From positions 1 through 6,317 of the forward strand of contig JAQTOL010000196.1 of NCBI GenBank assembly GCA_028748945.1: DNA of 6,317 bases, in the 5' to 3' direction. This document shows positions 1 through 6,317 of the stretch, piece by piece. The notes under the pieces were generated by a model. The model had not been told where the DNA came from. It did not search any database and saw only the letters and a program-made list of their open reading frames with translations. The position numbers and the translations under genes are program-made. Source of the stretch: Paludibacter sp. (GTDB lineage: Bacteria > Bacteroidota > Bacteroidia > Bacteroidales > Paludibacteraceae). The stretch's first letter is position 1. Every line of letters starts with the position of its first letter.

Positions 1-183
1 GGCAAGGCCGAAAATTTTAGCAGGATTTCCGTGGTTTTCGGAATTATAAATTGAATTTGAGTCTTCACTCCATCCTTTTTTAAATAAAACCGAATGCCAC
101 AAAGCACCCAATATAAACGATAAAATAGTTACGGCTGCAACTGCCAGCCAGTTGATTTCTGTAAATAAAGTTGAAATGTCCAT
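1..183 (-). CDS. DUF1761-like membrane protein, N-terminal part only
   Basis: An open frame starts at an ATG (181-183) and stays open to the left edge, giving 61 residues with no stop, so the C-terminal part is outside the window. The protein begins MDISTLFTEINWLAVAAV and continues with a hydrophobic stretch (about residues 11-34) containing LGALWHSVLFKKGW. The pattern INWLAV...LGALWxSxLF-KxW is typical of the start of DUF1761 proteins, small integral membrane proteins of about 130-180 residues with several helices and no established function. The first membrane helix fits about residues 12-32. The start lies 26 nt downstream of the ene-reductase stop codon, so the two genes are probably co-transcribed. 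No Shine-Dalgarno sequence is visible, which is normal in Bacteroidota. Family assignment rests on pattern memory over a short fragment; the membrane nature is firmer than the family name. Confidence 0.72.
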   Translation of the reverse strand, partial: MDISTLFTEINWLAVAAVTILSFILGALWHSVLFKKGWSEDSNSIYNSENHGNPAKIFGLA

Positions 184-209
184 ATATGTAAAATTGATTA
201 GTTTAAAAA

Positions 210-1268
210 TTATTTTGCTCTCTTGTATTGAATTGGCCATTTAATTTCACTTTCTGTATTCAATGTAGAATTAAGTGGAAAATAAGGATTTCGTAATAAT
301 TCCCTTCCCAGAAAGACCATGTCGGCCTTTTCATTATCAAGTATTTCTGATATTTGTTCAATTGAAGTTATTAAACCGACTGCAGCTGTTCGGATGCCGG
401 TTTTGCGGACGGCTTCTGAAAGAGGTACCTGATATCCGGGTGCAACAGGAATTTTAGCAGTGGATATATTTCCTCCCGATGAACAATCGACTAAATCGAC
501 ACCATGCTTATATAGAATTTCGCTAAGTTTTACTGTCTCTGCCAAATTCCATCCGCCTTCAACCCAGTCCGTTGCTGATAAACGGACAAATAACGGATAG
601 TTTTTTGGCCAGACTGATTTCACGGCCTCAATAACTTCCAGCAGGAATCGGATTCTGTTTTCGAAGCTCCCACCATATTTATCCTTTCTTTGATTGCTTA
701 GTGGAGAAAGAAATTCGTGAATCAAATAACCATGGGCTGCATGAATCTCCACTACTTTGAAGCCGGCTTTCATGGCTCGTCCGGCGGCAGCTTTAAATTG
801 ACTTCTAATGATTTTAATTCCTTTTTTATCGAGTTTATTTGGTGCTATTTCATCTTCAGTAAAAGGTAGAGGTGATGGCGCAACTGTTTGCCAGCCTCTA
901 TTTGTTTCCGATAGTTGATTGCCTCCATTTGTAGGGTTATTATGCGATGCTTTTCGCCCGGCATGTGCAATCTGGATACCTGCAACAGAACCTTGTAAAT
1001 GAATATACTGAGTGATTCTTTGGAATTCGGGAATATGTAAATCGCTCCATATTCCCAAATCATTCGGAGTGATACGTCCTTCAGGAGTTACGGCCGATGC
1101 CTCCACCATAATTAATCCGGCGCCACCTACTGCCCGGCTACCATAATGAATGTAATGCCATTCATTTGCGAAACCATCTATAGAGGAATATTGACACATG
1201 GGCGACATGCCTATTCGGTTCTTGATGGTAATATCTTTAATTGTAAGGGGTTGATTTATTTTTATCAT
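210..1268 (-). CDS. Old Yellow Enzyme family NADH:flavin oxidoreductase (YqjM/NamA-type ene-reductase)
   Basis: A 352-residue cytoplasmic FMN enzyme with a (beta/alpha)8 barrel. The family uses NAD(P)H to reduce C=C bonds activated by carbonyl or nitro groups; the physiological substrate is usually unknown. It begins MIKINQPLTIKDITIKNRIG. Class-defining residues are visible: Cys25 and Tyr27 in MSPMCQYS (the redox-tuning Cys of YqjM), Gln99 and the HAGRK motif near 102-106, the substrate-binding pair His176/His179 followed by Tyr181 in EIHAAHGYL, Arg229 in FVRLSATDW (FMN contact), and the phosphate-binding end FLGRELLRNP (319-328). The C-terminal WPIQYKRA is typical of this class, and the length is close to B. 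subtilis YqjM (338). I chose the ATG at 1268 over an in-frame TTG at 1290-1292: the eight extra residues fall outside the family domain and the TTG lies inside a likely promoter element. The gene is followed by a DUF1761-like gene. Reaction class is secure; a role in detoxifying electrophiles or in redox balance is inference. Confidence 0.93.
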   Translation of the reverse strand: MIKINQPLTIKDITIKNRIGMSPMCQYSSIDGFANEWHYIHYGSRAVGGAGLIMVEASAVTPEGRITPNDLGIWSDLHIPEFQRITQYIHLQGSVAGIQIAHAGRKASHNNPTNGGNQLSETNRGWQTVAPSPLPFTEDEIAPNKLDKKGIKIIRSQFKAAAGRAMKAGFKVVEIHAAHGYLIHEFLSPLSNQRKDKYGGSFENRIRFLLEVIEAVKSVWPKNYPLFVRLSATDWVEGGWNLAETVKLSEILYKHGVDLVDCSSGGNISTAKIPVAPGYQVPLSEAVRKTGIRTAAVGLITSIEQISEILDNEKADMVFLGRELLRNPYFPLNSTLNTESEIKWPIQYKRAK

Positions 1269-1289
1269 GTGATACTTTTTTATTTTGGA

Positions 1290-1297
1290 CAAATTTA
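1290..1297 (-). promoter_or_regulatory. probable Bacteroidota -7 promoter element for the ene-reductase gene
   Basis: The minus strand reads TAAATTTG here, an exact match to the Bacteroidota -7 consensus TAnnTTTG. Transcription would start near 1283-1286 and leave a leader of about 15-18 nt before the ATG at 1268. No TTG/TTTG element is seen at the usual 17-23 nt upstream; the nearest TTTTG is about 33 nt away. This is therefore half of a promoter. Its position, between the prfC terminator and the start codon, supports it. Confidence 0.5.
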
Positions 1298-1364
1298 GTG
1301 CTTTAATTTGAATTGCAGATGTGTTTATTTCAAAATATGGTTGAATATAAATTTATGGAATTAG

Positions 1365-1393
1365 AAAAAAAAAGCGGGATATAAATCCCGCTT
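1365..1393 (-). terminator. intrinsic terminator of prfC
   Basis: On the minus strand a perfect 9-bp stem (AAGCGGGAT / ATCCCGCTT, positions 1393-1385 and 1380-1372) closes a 4-nt loop and runs into nine T residues (1373-1365). It begins 24 nt past the prfC stop codon. The GC-rich stem with a long U-tract is a textbook Rho-independent terminator. It separates prfC from the ene-reductase unit, which must then have its own promoter. Confidence 0.92.
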
Positions 1394-1417
1394 AACATAT
1401 TATTCTCTACAATTGCT

Positions 1418-2995
1418 TCAAAACTCTGAAGTAAAATGGAAATGTATATCTTTAAAATCATTCTGAGCCATTTGCAACATATAACCCGAGTCGGCCAGAA
1501 ATACATCGCGACCTTCACGATCTTTTGCCATGTATTGTGCTTTTCTTTTTTTGAAATTTTCCAGCTCCTGTGCATTGTTGCTTTCAATCCAACAGGCTTT
1601 ATACAACGAAATCGGATCCCAACGACATTGAGCGTTGTATTCGTGTAATAATCGGTATTGAATAACCTCAAACTGAAGTTGTCCCACAGTTCCAATTATT
1701 TTTCGTCCATTATATTGGTTTACAAATAATTGAGCAACACCTTCATCCATTAACTGAGCTACCCCTTTTTCCAGTTGTTTTGTTTTCATTGGATCGGCAT
1801 TCTCAATGTATTTGAACATTTCAGGTGAAAAGCTTGGAATTCCCTTAAAATGCAATCCCTCGCCGGCTGTGAGTGTATCACCTATTTTAAAATTACCGGT
1901 ATCGGGTAAACCGACAATATCACCTGCAAATGCTTCGTCTACCGTTTCTTTTTTCTGAGCCATAAAGGCTGTCGGACTCGAGAATTTCATCATTTTCCCA
2001 TGACGAATGTGTTTATAGTTCACATTTCGTTCAAATTTACCTGAGCAAATTTTCACAAAAGCAATACAACTACGGTGGTTTGGATCCATATTTGCATGGA
2101 TTTTAAATACAAAACCCGAGAAAGCTTCTTCGTATGGATCAATTAATCGTTCCTGAGCGTGAATAGGTCGGGGAGATGGAGCAATTTCTACAAAACAGTC
2201 GAGTAATTCCCTGACTCCGAAATTATTCAAAGCACTACCAAAGAAAACCGGAGCCAATTCACCCGCCAGATACTTTTCTGTGTCAAATTCTGAATAAACA
2301 CCTTGTATCAGTTCCATATCTTCACGAAGCTTTTGTGCATCATGTTTTCCTACATATTTTTCCAATTCAGGATTATTAATGTCCGAGAATGCTACCGATT
2401 TACTGATACTTTGTTTGTTGGGTGTAAAAAGTTCCAAATTTTGTTTATAAATATTATAAACTCCTTTAAATGAAGCACCCATGTTAATTGGCCAGCTTAA
2501 TGGACGAACATGAATTCCCAACTCCGATTCCAATTCATCCAACAAATCGAACGGATCTTTACCCTCACGGTCCATTTTGTTGATAAAAACAATAACCGGC
2601 GTTTTACGCATGCGGCACACTTCCATCAATTTTCGGGTTTGTGCTTCCACACCTTTAGCCGTATCCACCACAATAATAACGCTATCTACTGCAGTTAATG
2701 TCCGGTATGTATCTTCTGCAAAGTCCTGATGACCGGGTGTGTCAAGTATATTAATTTTATAATCCCGATATTCGAAGCCCATAACTGAAGTAGCCACAGA
2801 AATACCACGTTGCTTTTCAATTTCCATCCAGTCCGAAGTGGCCGTTTTCTTTATTTTGTTGGATTTTACCGCTCCGGCTACGTGAATTGCACCACCAAAA
2901 AGTAACAGTTTTTCTGTTAGGGTGGTTTTTCCCGCATCAGGATGGCTGATAATGGCAAAAGTACGGCGACGTTGTATTTCGGTAAGTAAGCTCAT
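1418..2995 (-). CDS. prfC: peptide chain release factor 3 (RF3)
   Basis: A 525-residue translational GTPase, against 529 in E. coli RF3. RF3 acts in the cytoplasm on the ribosome, where it removes RF1 or RF2 after peptide release so that they recycle. The GTPase motifs are complete: P-loop SHPDAGKTT (17-25), switch I RGISV (63-67), switch [10 protein letters not shown] (85-92), NKMD (139-142) and G5 GSAL (253-256). A domain II beta-barrel follows (about 290-385, starting FSGFVFKI). The RF3-type C-terminal domain runs to the end and includes [15 protein letters not shown] (435-449); the protein ends FHFTSEF. The P-loop form SHPDAGKT and the insert [13 protein letters not shown] after it separate RF3 from EF-G, LepA and TypA. 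The ATG start matches the family N-terminus ([19 protein letters not shown]). The gene has its own promoter and terminator and appears monocistronic. All catalytic motifs are intact and no frameshift is visible. Confidence 0.98.
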   Translation of the reverse strand: MSLLTEIQRRRTFAIISHPDAGKTTLTEKLLLFGGAIHVAGAVKSNKIKKTATSDWMEIEKQRGISVATSVMGFEYRDYKINILDTPGHQDFAEDTYRTLTAVDSVIIVVDTAKGVEAQTRKLMEVCRMRKTPVIVFINKMDREGKDPFDLLDELESELGIHVRPLSWPINMGASFKGVYNIYKQNLELFTPNKQSISKSVAFSDINNPELEKYVGKHDAQKLREDMELIQGVYSEFDTEKYLAGELAPVFFGSALNNFGVRELLDCFVEIAPSPRPIHAQERLIDPYEEAFSGFVFKIHANMDPNHRSCIAFVKICSGKFERNVNYKHIRHGKMMKFSSPTAFMAQKKETVDEAFAGDIVGLPDTGNFKIGDTLTAGEGLHFKGIPSFSPEMFKYIENADPMKTKQLEKGVAQLMDEGVAQLFVNQYNGRKIIGTVGQLQFEVIQYRLLHEYNAQCRWDPISLYKACWIESNNAQELENFKKRKAQYMAKDREGRDVFLADSGYMLQMAQNDFKDIHFHFTSEF

Positions 2996-3032
2996 CAGTT
3001 GATTCGTTTGTTAGGTTGAAATTTTGAGAGTG

Positions 3033-3065
3033 CAAAGGTACATTTTTTGGGTCGATTAGACAAAA
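3033..3065 (-). promoter_or_regulatory. Bacteroidota-type promoter of prfC
   Basis: On the minus strand TTTTG (3065-3061) is followed, after exactly 20 nt, by TACCTTTG (3040-3033). This matches the -33 TTTG / -7 TAnnTTTG architecture read by the primary sigma factor of Bacteroidota. Transcription would start near 3026-3029 and give a leader of roughly 30 nt before the prfC ATG at 2995. The leader contains no Shine-Dalgarno sequence, as is usual in the phylum. The element sits about 50 nt past the terminator of the preceding gene. Confidence 0.82.
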
Positions 3066-3112
3066 CCGGTTCATCATTACTTGCCGTATGAATTCTAGAA
3101 TAACCGAATTAT

Positions 3113-3141
3113 AAAAAAGGTTGACTTCACAGCCAACCTTT
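3113..3141 (-). terminator. intrinsic terminator of the complete OmpP1/FadL-like gene
   Basis: On the minus strand an 8-bp stem AAAGGTTG / CAACCTTT (3141-3134 with 3123-3116) is extended inward by two more pairs beyond a single mismatch. A run of six T (3118-3113) follows and overlaps the stem end. It starts 40 nt past the stop codon at 3181. A moderate stem with a U-tract in the right place makes it the likely end of the barrel transcript and isolates prfC from it. Confidence 0.8.
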
Positions 3142-3180
3142 CATTCAAAATTAAAGAAGAATCTTGTTAAATAGTAAATA

Positions 3181-4731
3181 TCAAAACCGATATCCGACTG
3201 TCAAAATCAAATTATTGTTTGTTGTGGTTAAATTCGCTGGAGCTGGTTTGAGTGCCAGTCCAATACCAATATCCCCACTGTATGAATAGAATGTTTCATC
3301 ATAAGTACTGGTTTGAAATGCACAGTCAAGAAACCAGTTTTCTTTTTGATATCCAAATCCGGCTGATATATAATTGGTACTTTTGTGAATAAAATACTCC
3401 GGATCAGTCCGTATAGAGTTAGAAGCCAATATCTTTGTTACATCAGATTTAGTAGTATTATTTGAATTTGCAAATCCGGCACGTACCGAAAAATTATCGG
3501 AAATATTGTATTCTGCACCAATTTTCAAGGTCTGCATGTCATTCAGTTTGTCCTGTATACCCTGATTCTGATCAGCAAAAACTTGTTTATCTCCGGTTTT
3601 ACTCATGAGTTGAGAACCGGTAATTATGCTGTAATCATATTCAAAACTAATTACCGCTTTTTTACCAAGTAAGTATGCAGCACTGGCATTCAATTGCATA
3701 GGACTTTTAAGTTGGTAATCACTAATGCCTCCCGGCGTTGAAACAGATCCGGTATCACTCAGTGTTTCATAATTTAATTTCGAATAATAATTATCTTTGA
3801 GTATGAAAAGCGTTGGTGTATGAAATGAAAATCCTAAACGTAAGAACTTGAAAGGGCTAACAATAGCACCGAACTTAAAATTTAAACCATTTCCTTTGGT
3901 TGTAATCGTATCAATTAAATTCATACCACCTCCACTACCAAATATTTCATTATACTGACTGTATGAGCTATAATTAATAGATTGAATATTGGCAGTAGCA
4001 CCTAAGTAAACAAAATTACTCAGGTTTCCTGCCCAACCAACTGAATATTCATTTACATATCCTTTTTCGGAAAGTTTATAGGATGGAGTTACAGTTTCGG
4101 GTACACCACTCAAAGTTGATCCCCAGGATATCTGTGACTTGTCTATTAATCCTGCGTTATATGCCAGCACGGATAACCAGGGAATATCAGTTGAAATTAA
4201 TGGATTATGATCGTTCGTATAAGTCAAATCTGATTTTGAAATATTGCCGGTAAGATTTCCCATATAATCAGTCATGGATGACTCTGAACCTCCATCCATA
4301 TTATTAATTGTCAAACTTCTATTAAAGTTTTTCAGCCGGTTGAAGCTGAATGAAAAGTTAGAACTTAGTAGTCCTTTTGTGCCACTTTCGCCCAGTTTGG
4401 TAGGTTTCGCAATGACAATCGAAAAATTGTCAAATCCGATATTGGTTAAATTCTCCTTGGTATTGACCCCATTCCAATCTGATGATGTTTGTTGTATCAA
4501 TAAATTGATTGTTCCCGTTAGTTCTGAATTGCGATAAATCCCCAGTCCGGCCGGATTGTCTTTTATTGCCGAAGCATCACCACCCAAAGCTCCTAAAGCA
4601 CCAGCCATACTCATGTATTTAGCTGTACCATTCAGGTCGGTTTGAACATATTTTAATGCATCGAATTCAGTTTGGCTCATTAGGAGTGTGCAGTACAAAA
4701 GTGCTACCAAAGCCATTATGCTCTTTTTCAT
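3181..4731 (-). CDS. OmpP1/FadL-family outer-membrane transport protein (complete paralogue)
   Basis: A complete 516-residue outer-membrane beta-barrel. It begins with a Lys-rich start and hydrophobic core (about residues 4-18), with likely signal-peptidase cleavage near residues 19-20, after MSQ or just before its Gln. The mature N-terminus carries the conserved hatch segment ALGGDASAIKDNPAGLGIYR (48-67), whose NPA motif corresponds to the plug region of FadL. Many alternating beta-strands follow, and the protein ends in VGYRF; a terminal Phe is the usual signal for barrel assembly. The family moves hydrophobic solutes such as long-chain fatty acids or aromatics across the outer membrane by diffusion. 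Bacteroidota members are often labelled 'hemin receptor' or 'hypothetical', and the substrate here is unknown. The ATG at 4729-4731 is chosen because the signal peptide follows directly. A diverged copy lies immediately upstream on the same strand, and the two share blocks such as PWLSVLAY (184-191) and EYSVGWAGN (228-236). Cys14 lies inside the hydrophobic core and is not a lipobox. Confidence 0.85.
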   Translation of the reverse strand: MKKSIMALVALLYCTLLMSQTEFDALKYVQTDLNGTAKYMSMAGALGALGGDASAIKDNPAGLGIYRNSELTGTINLLIQQTSSDWNGVNTKENLTNIGFDNFSIVIAKPTKLGESGTKGLLSSNFSFSFNRLKNFNRSLTINNMDGGSESSMTDYMGNLTGNISKSDLTYTNDHNPLISTDIPWLSVLAYNAGLIDKSQISWGSTLSGVPETVTPSYKLSEKGYVNEYSVGWAGNLSNFVYLGATANIQSINYSSYSQYNEIFGSGGGMNLIDTITTKGNGLNFKFGAIVSPFKFLRLGFSFHTPTLFILKDNYYSKLNYETLSDTGSVSTPGGISDYQLKSPMQLNASAAYLLGKKAVISFEYDYSIITGSQLMSKTGDKQVFADQNQGIQDKLNDMQTLKIGAEYNISDNFSVRAGFANSNNTTKSDVTKILASNSIRTDPEYFIHKSTNYISAGFGYQKENWFLDCAFQTSTYDETFYSYSGDIGIGLALKPAPANLTTTNNNLILTVGYRF

Positions 4732-4761
4732 TCGTAATTAGTTTTAAATTTATATTCAAAT

Positions 4762-4791
4762 GAAACTCGTCCTGATTTCAGGACGAGTTTC
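4762..4791 (-). terminator. perfect 14-bp inverted repeat between the tandem barrel genes, probable terminator or leader hairpin
   Basis: The arms GAAACTCGTCCTGA and TCAGGACGAGTTTC are exact complements separated by 2 nt; in RNA this would fold as about 13 bp with a 4-nt loop. It lies 108 nt past the stop of the upstream barrel gene and 30 nt before the ATG of the downstream one. On the minus strand the hairpin runs into GTTTCATTTG and then AT-rich sequence, a weak interrupted U-tract. It is probably the terminator of the upstream gene. The weak T-run and closeness to the next start leave open attenuation, mRNA processing or protection of the 5' end in a shared transcript. The hairpin itself is certain; its role is inferred. 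Confidence 0.6.
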
Positions 4792-4899
4792 GAATTCTAT
4801 GGTTTTTTATATCTTTCTTACAAGAATATTTGAAAAAACTAAATTATTTATTAAGGAAAATAGCAACAAACCTCTGATAATCTATATCGGTCTGCTTGT

Positions 4900-6317
4900 T
4901 TAAAATTTAAGCCCCAAAGTTAGTAAAATATTATTAGAATTAGAAATAACTGATGCCGGAGTTACAGCTAAATTTGTCGATAATAAATTTGAGTTGTAAG
5001 GCATATATGATTCATTCAAATTTTTATGAACATAAGCACAATCAATAAACCAACCGGCTTCACGGTACCCAAATCCGGCAGTAAGGTAACTGGCTCCATT
5101 ATTTAAAAAATACTCGGTATCGGTACGTGTTGTGTAATCGACCATTATTTTTTGCGCATCGGGTTTTGTAGCATTGGTTGAAATTGCATAACCGGCCCGT
5201 AACGAAAAATTATCGGTCAATTTATATTCACCACCAATTTTTATGGTATGAACATCATTTAATGAATTACTCATTCTTTGATTTTCAGCATTATATGCTT
5301 GAGTACTTCCAACATCATTCATTAATCGCGTTCCTGTGTAATTAGCAAAATTATATTCCAGACTGATCAAACCTTTAGACCCTAGAATGTAAGCACCACT
5401 TGCATTGAGTTGTATAGGACCTTGAATCTGAAAGTTATTATATCCATCGGTAGGTGTTGACTCAGATCCTTTTTCAGTATTATCATAATTCAATGTTGCT
5501 TTATAAGTATCGTGCATGGCATAAATCGATGGAGTATGTAAAGCCAATCCTAAGCGCAAAAAGTCAGTTGGTCGTAAAATAGCACCGATATTCAGATTTA
5601 ATCCACTGCCCGAAGAAGTGATGGTATTATTTAGTGCCATATTTCCTCCATCATGAAATTCTTCACTGTATCTACTGGATAAAGTATAGTCAATTTTTTG
5701 CAAATTCAATGTAGTACCCAAATATAACTTATTGCTGAAATTTCCGGCCCAACCTACGGAATACTCATCAATATATCCTCTTTCAACCATTTCGAATGAT
5801 GGCATTACAGTCTCATCCTGATTTAATAATGTAGCCCAATTATTGGTTCCGGCTATTGGATTGATCAAGTATCCCTTATAGGCTAGTACAGATAACCATG
5901 GAACATATGTAGTGTTATAAGGATTATTATTTGGTTCATTTGATCCTGATAAGTCTGCTTCACTAAGACCGCTTGAGAAGTATTCCATAAAGTCGGTAAT
6001 CGATGAATTTGAAGCACCACTATTAATGTTTACAGTACGATTTAAATTTTTAAGTCGGTTGTAGCTAAATGACCAGTTAGAATTAATTAAACTTTTTCCT
6101 TCATTTTCATTCAGCCAGGTAGGCATAGCCAATACAAAAGAAAAATTATTTAAACCTGTTTTATATGGATCATCAGCACTGGTTGTTGTGCCGTTCCATT
6201 TTGAAATGCTGTTCTGCATCATAACATTCATAGTTCCGGAAAGCTCTGAACTACGATAAATTCCCAACCCAGCAGGATTATCCTTTATGGCAGAAGCATC
6301 ACCACCCAATGCTCCAA
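4900..6317 (-). CDS. OmpP1/FadL-family outer-membrane transport protein (N-terminus outside window)
   Basis: The second member of the tandem pair, 5'-truncated by the right edge; 471 residues are visible. The frame is still open at 6317. The visible start reads GALGGDASAIKDNPAGLGIY, which aligns with residue 47 of the complete paralogue, so about 46 residues including the signal peptide are missing. The TTG at 6307-6309 is the Leu of that motif and not a start codon. Shared blocks with the neighbour include NRLKN, PWLSVLAY, DEYSVGWAGN, FLRLG, QLNASGAYILG and FSLRAGY. Identity looks close to half by eye and falls in segments expected to be surface loops. It ends LTLGLKF with a terminal Phe, as expected for an assembled barrel. 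It presumably carries hydrophobic compounds across the outer membrane; whether it handles the same substrate as its neighbour is unknown. The frame is intact throughout, so both copies look functional. Confidence 0.85.
   Translation of the reverse strand, partial: GALGGDASAIKDNPAGLGIYRSSELSGTMNVMMQNSISKWNGTTTSADDPYKTGLNNFSFVLAMPTWLNENEGKSLINSNWSFSYNRLKNLNRTVNINSGASNSSITDFMEYFSSGLSEADLSGSNEPNNNPYNTTYVPWLSVLAYKGYLINPIAGTNNWATLLNQDETVMPSFEMVERGYIDEYSVGWAGNFSNKLYLGTTLNLQKIDYTLSSRYSEEFHDGGNMALNNTITSSGSGLNLNIGAILRPTDFLRLGLALHTPSIYAMHDTYKATLNYDNTEKGSESTPTDGYNNFQIQGPIQLNASGAYILGSKGLISLEYNFANYTGTRLMNDVGSTQAYNAENQRMSNSLNDVHTIKIGGEYKLTDNFSLRAGYAISTNATKPDAQKIMVDYTTRTDTEYFLNNGASYLTAGFGYREAGWFIDCAYVHKNLNESYMPYNSNLLSTNLAVTPASVISNSNNILLTLGLKF

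Noticed and set aside
275..457. Plus-strand open frame antisense to the ene-reductase
   Set aside because: It lies wholly inside a well-supported gene on the other strand and shows no recognisable domain.
845..1063. Alternative minus-strand frame within the ene-reductase
   Set aside because: It is an out-of-frame shadow; the in-frame protein carries the conserved HAGRK region here.
1436..1648. Plus-strand frame antisense to the prfC C-terminal region
   Set aside because: It is a short shadow of a conserved gene with no promoter or family signal.
1330..1695. Minus-strand frame overlapping the prfC 3' end and running past the prfC terminator
   Set aside because: It is out of frame with intact RF3, crosses the terminator hairpin and encodes no recognisable motif.
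2510..2698. Plus-strand frame antisense to the prfC GTPase domain
   Set aside because: The opposite strand encodes the conserved NKMD region, so this frame is a by-product.
4274..4537. Plus-strand frame of 87 codons antisense to the complete barrel gene
   Set aside because: The barrel gene is intact here, and the antisense product has no signal peptide or known domain.
4670..4731. Lipoprotein signal at Cys14 of the complete barrel protein
   Set aside because: The residues before Cys14 (LLY) do not form a lipobox, and the hydrophobic core continues past it; a standard signal peptide fits better.
4756..4763. Possible -7 element TTCATTTG (minus strand) for the complete barrel gene
   Set aside because: It departs from TAnnTTTG at the second base, overlaps the hairpin end and has no TTG/TTTG element about 20 nt upstream.
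4807..4840. Possible promoter TATTCTTG on the minus strand in the spacer between the barrel genes
   Set aside because: It has one mismatch in the TTTG core and no upstream partner, so it is not distinguishable from AT-rich background.

Overview
The window comes from an AT-rich genome of the phylum Bacteroidota, most likely class Bacteroidia. Three things point there: the promoter ahead of prfC matches the phylum's TTTG / TAnnTTTG pattern, start codons lack clear Shine-Dalgarno sequences, and two tandem OmpP1/FadL-like outer-membrane proteins are of the type common in Bacteroidia. All recognised genes lie on the minus strand, so transcription runs from high to low coordinates. The genus cannot be named from this sequence.

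Layout in the direction of transcription. (1) Position 6317 down to 3181 holds two tandem, diverged OmpP1/FadL-family beta-barrel genes. The first is cut by the window edge and lacks its N-terminus; the second is complete, with a signal peptide and a terminal Phe. A 168-nt spacer between them carries a perfect 14-bp inverted repeat. The second gene ends at an intrinsic terminator (3113-3141). (2) prfC (peptide chain release factor 3, 2995-1418) has its own well-formed promoter and ends at a strong intrinsic terminator (1365-1393). (3) An Old Yellow Enzyme family ene-reductase of the YqjM/NamA type (1268-210) is followed after 26 nt by the first 61 codons of a DUF1761-like membrane protein that runs off the left edge; these two probably form an operon.

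The three blocks look like independent transcription units: outer-membrane transport of hydrophobic solutes, recycling of release factors in translation, and flavin-dependent reduction of electrophilic alkenes. Two apparent start codons mislead. The TTG-initiated extension of the ene-reductase begins inside a probable promoter element, and the TTG at 6307-6309 is an internal Leu codon of the truncated barrel gene. No mobile element, CRISPR array, tRNA or rRNA was seen. This is mostly an ordinary chromosomal region; the tandem barrel pair and its spacer hairpin are the most interesting parts.
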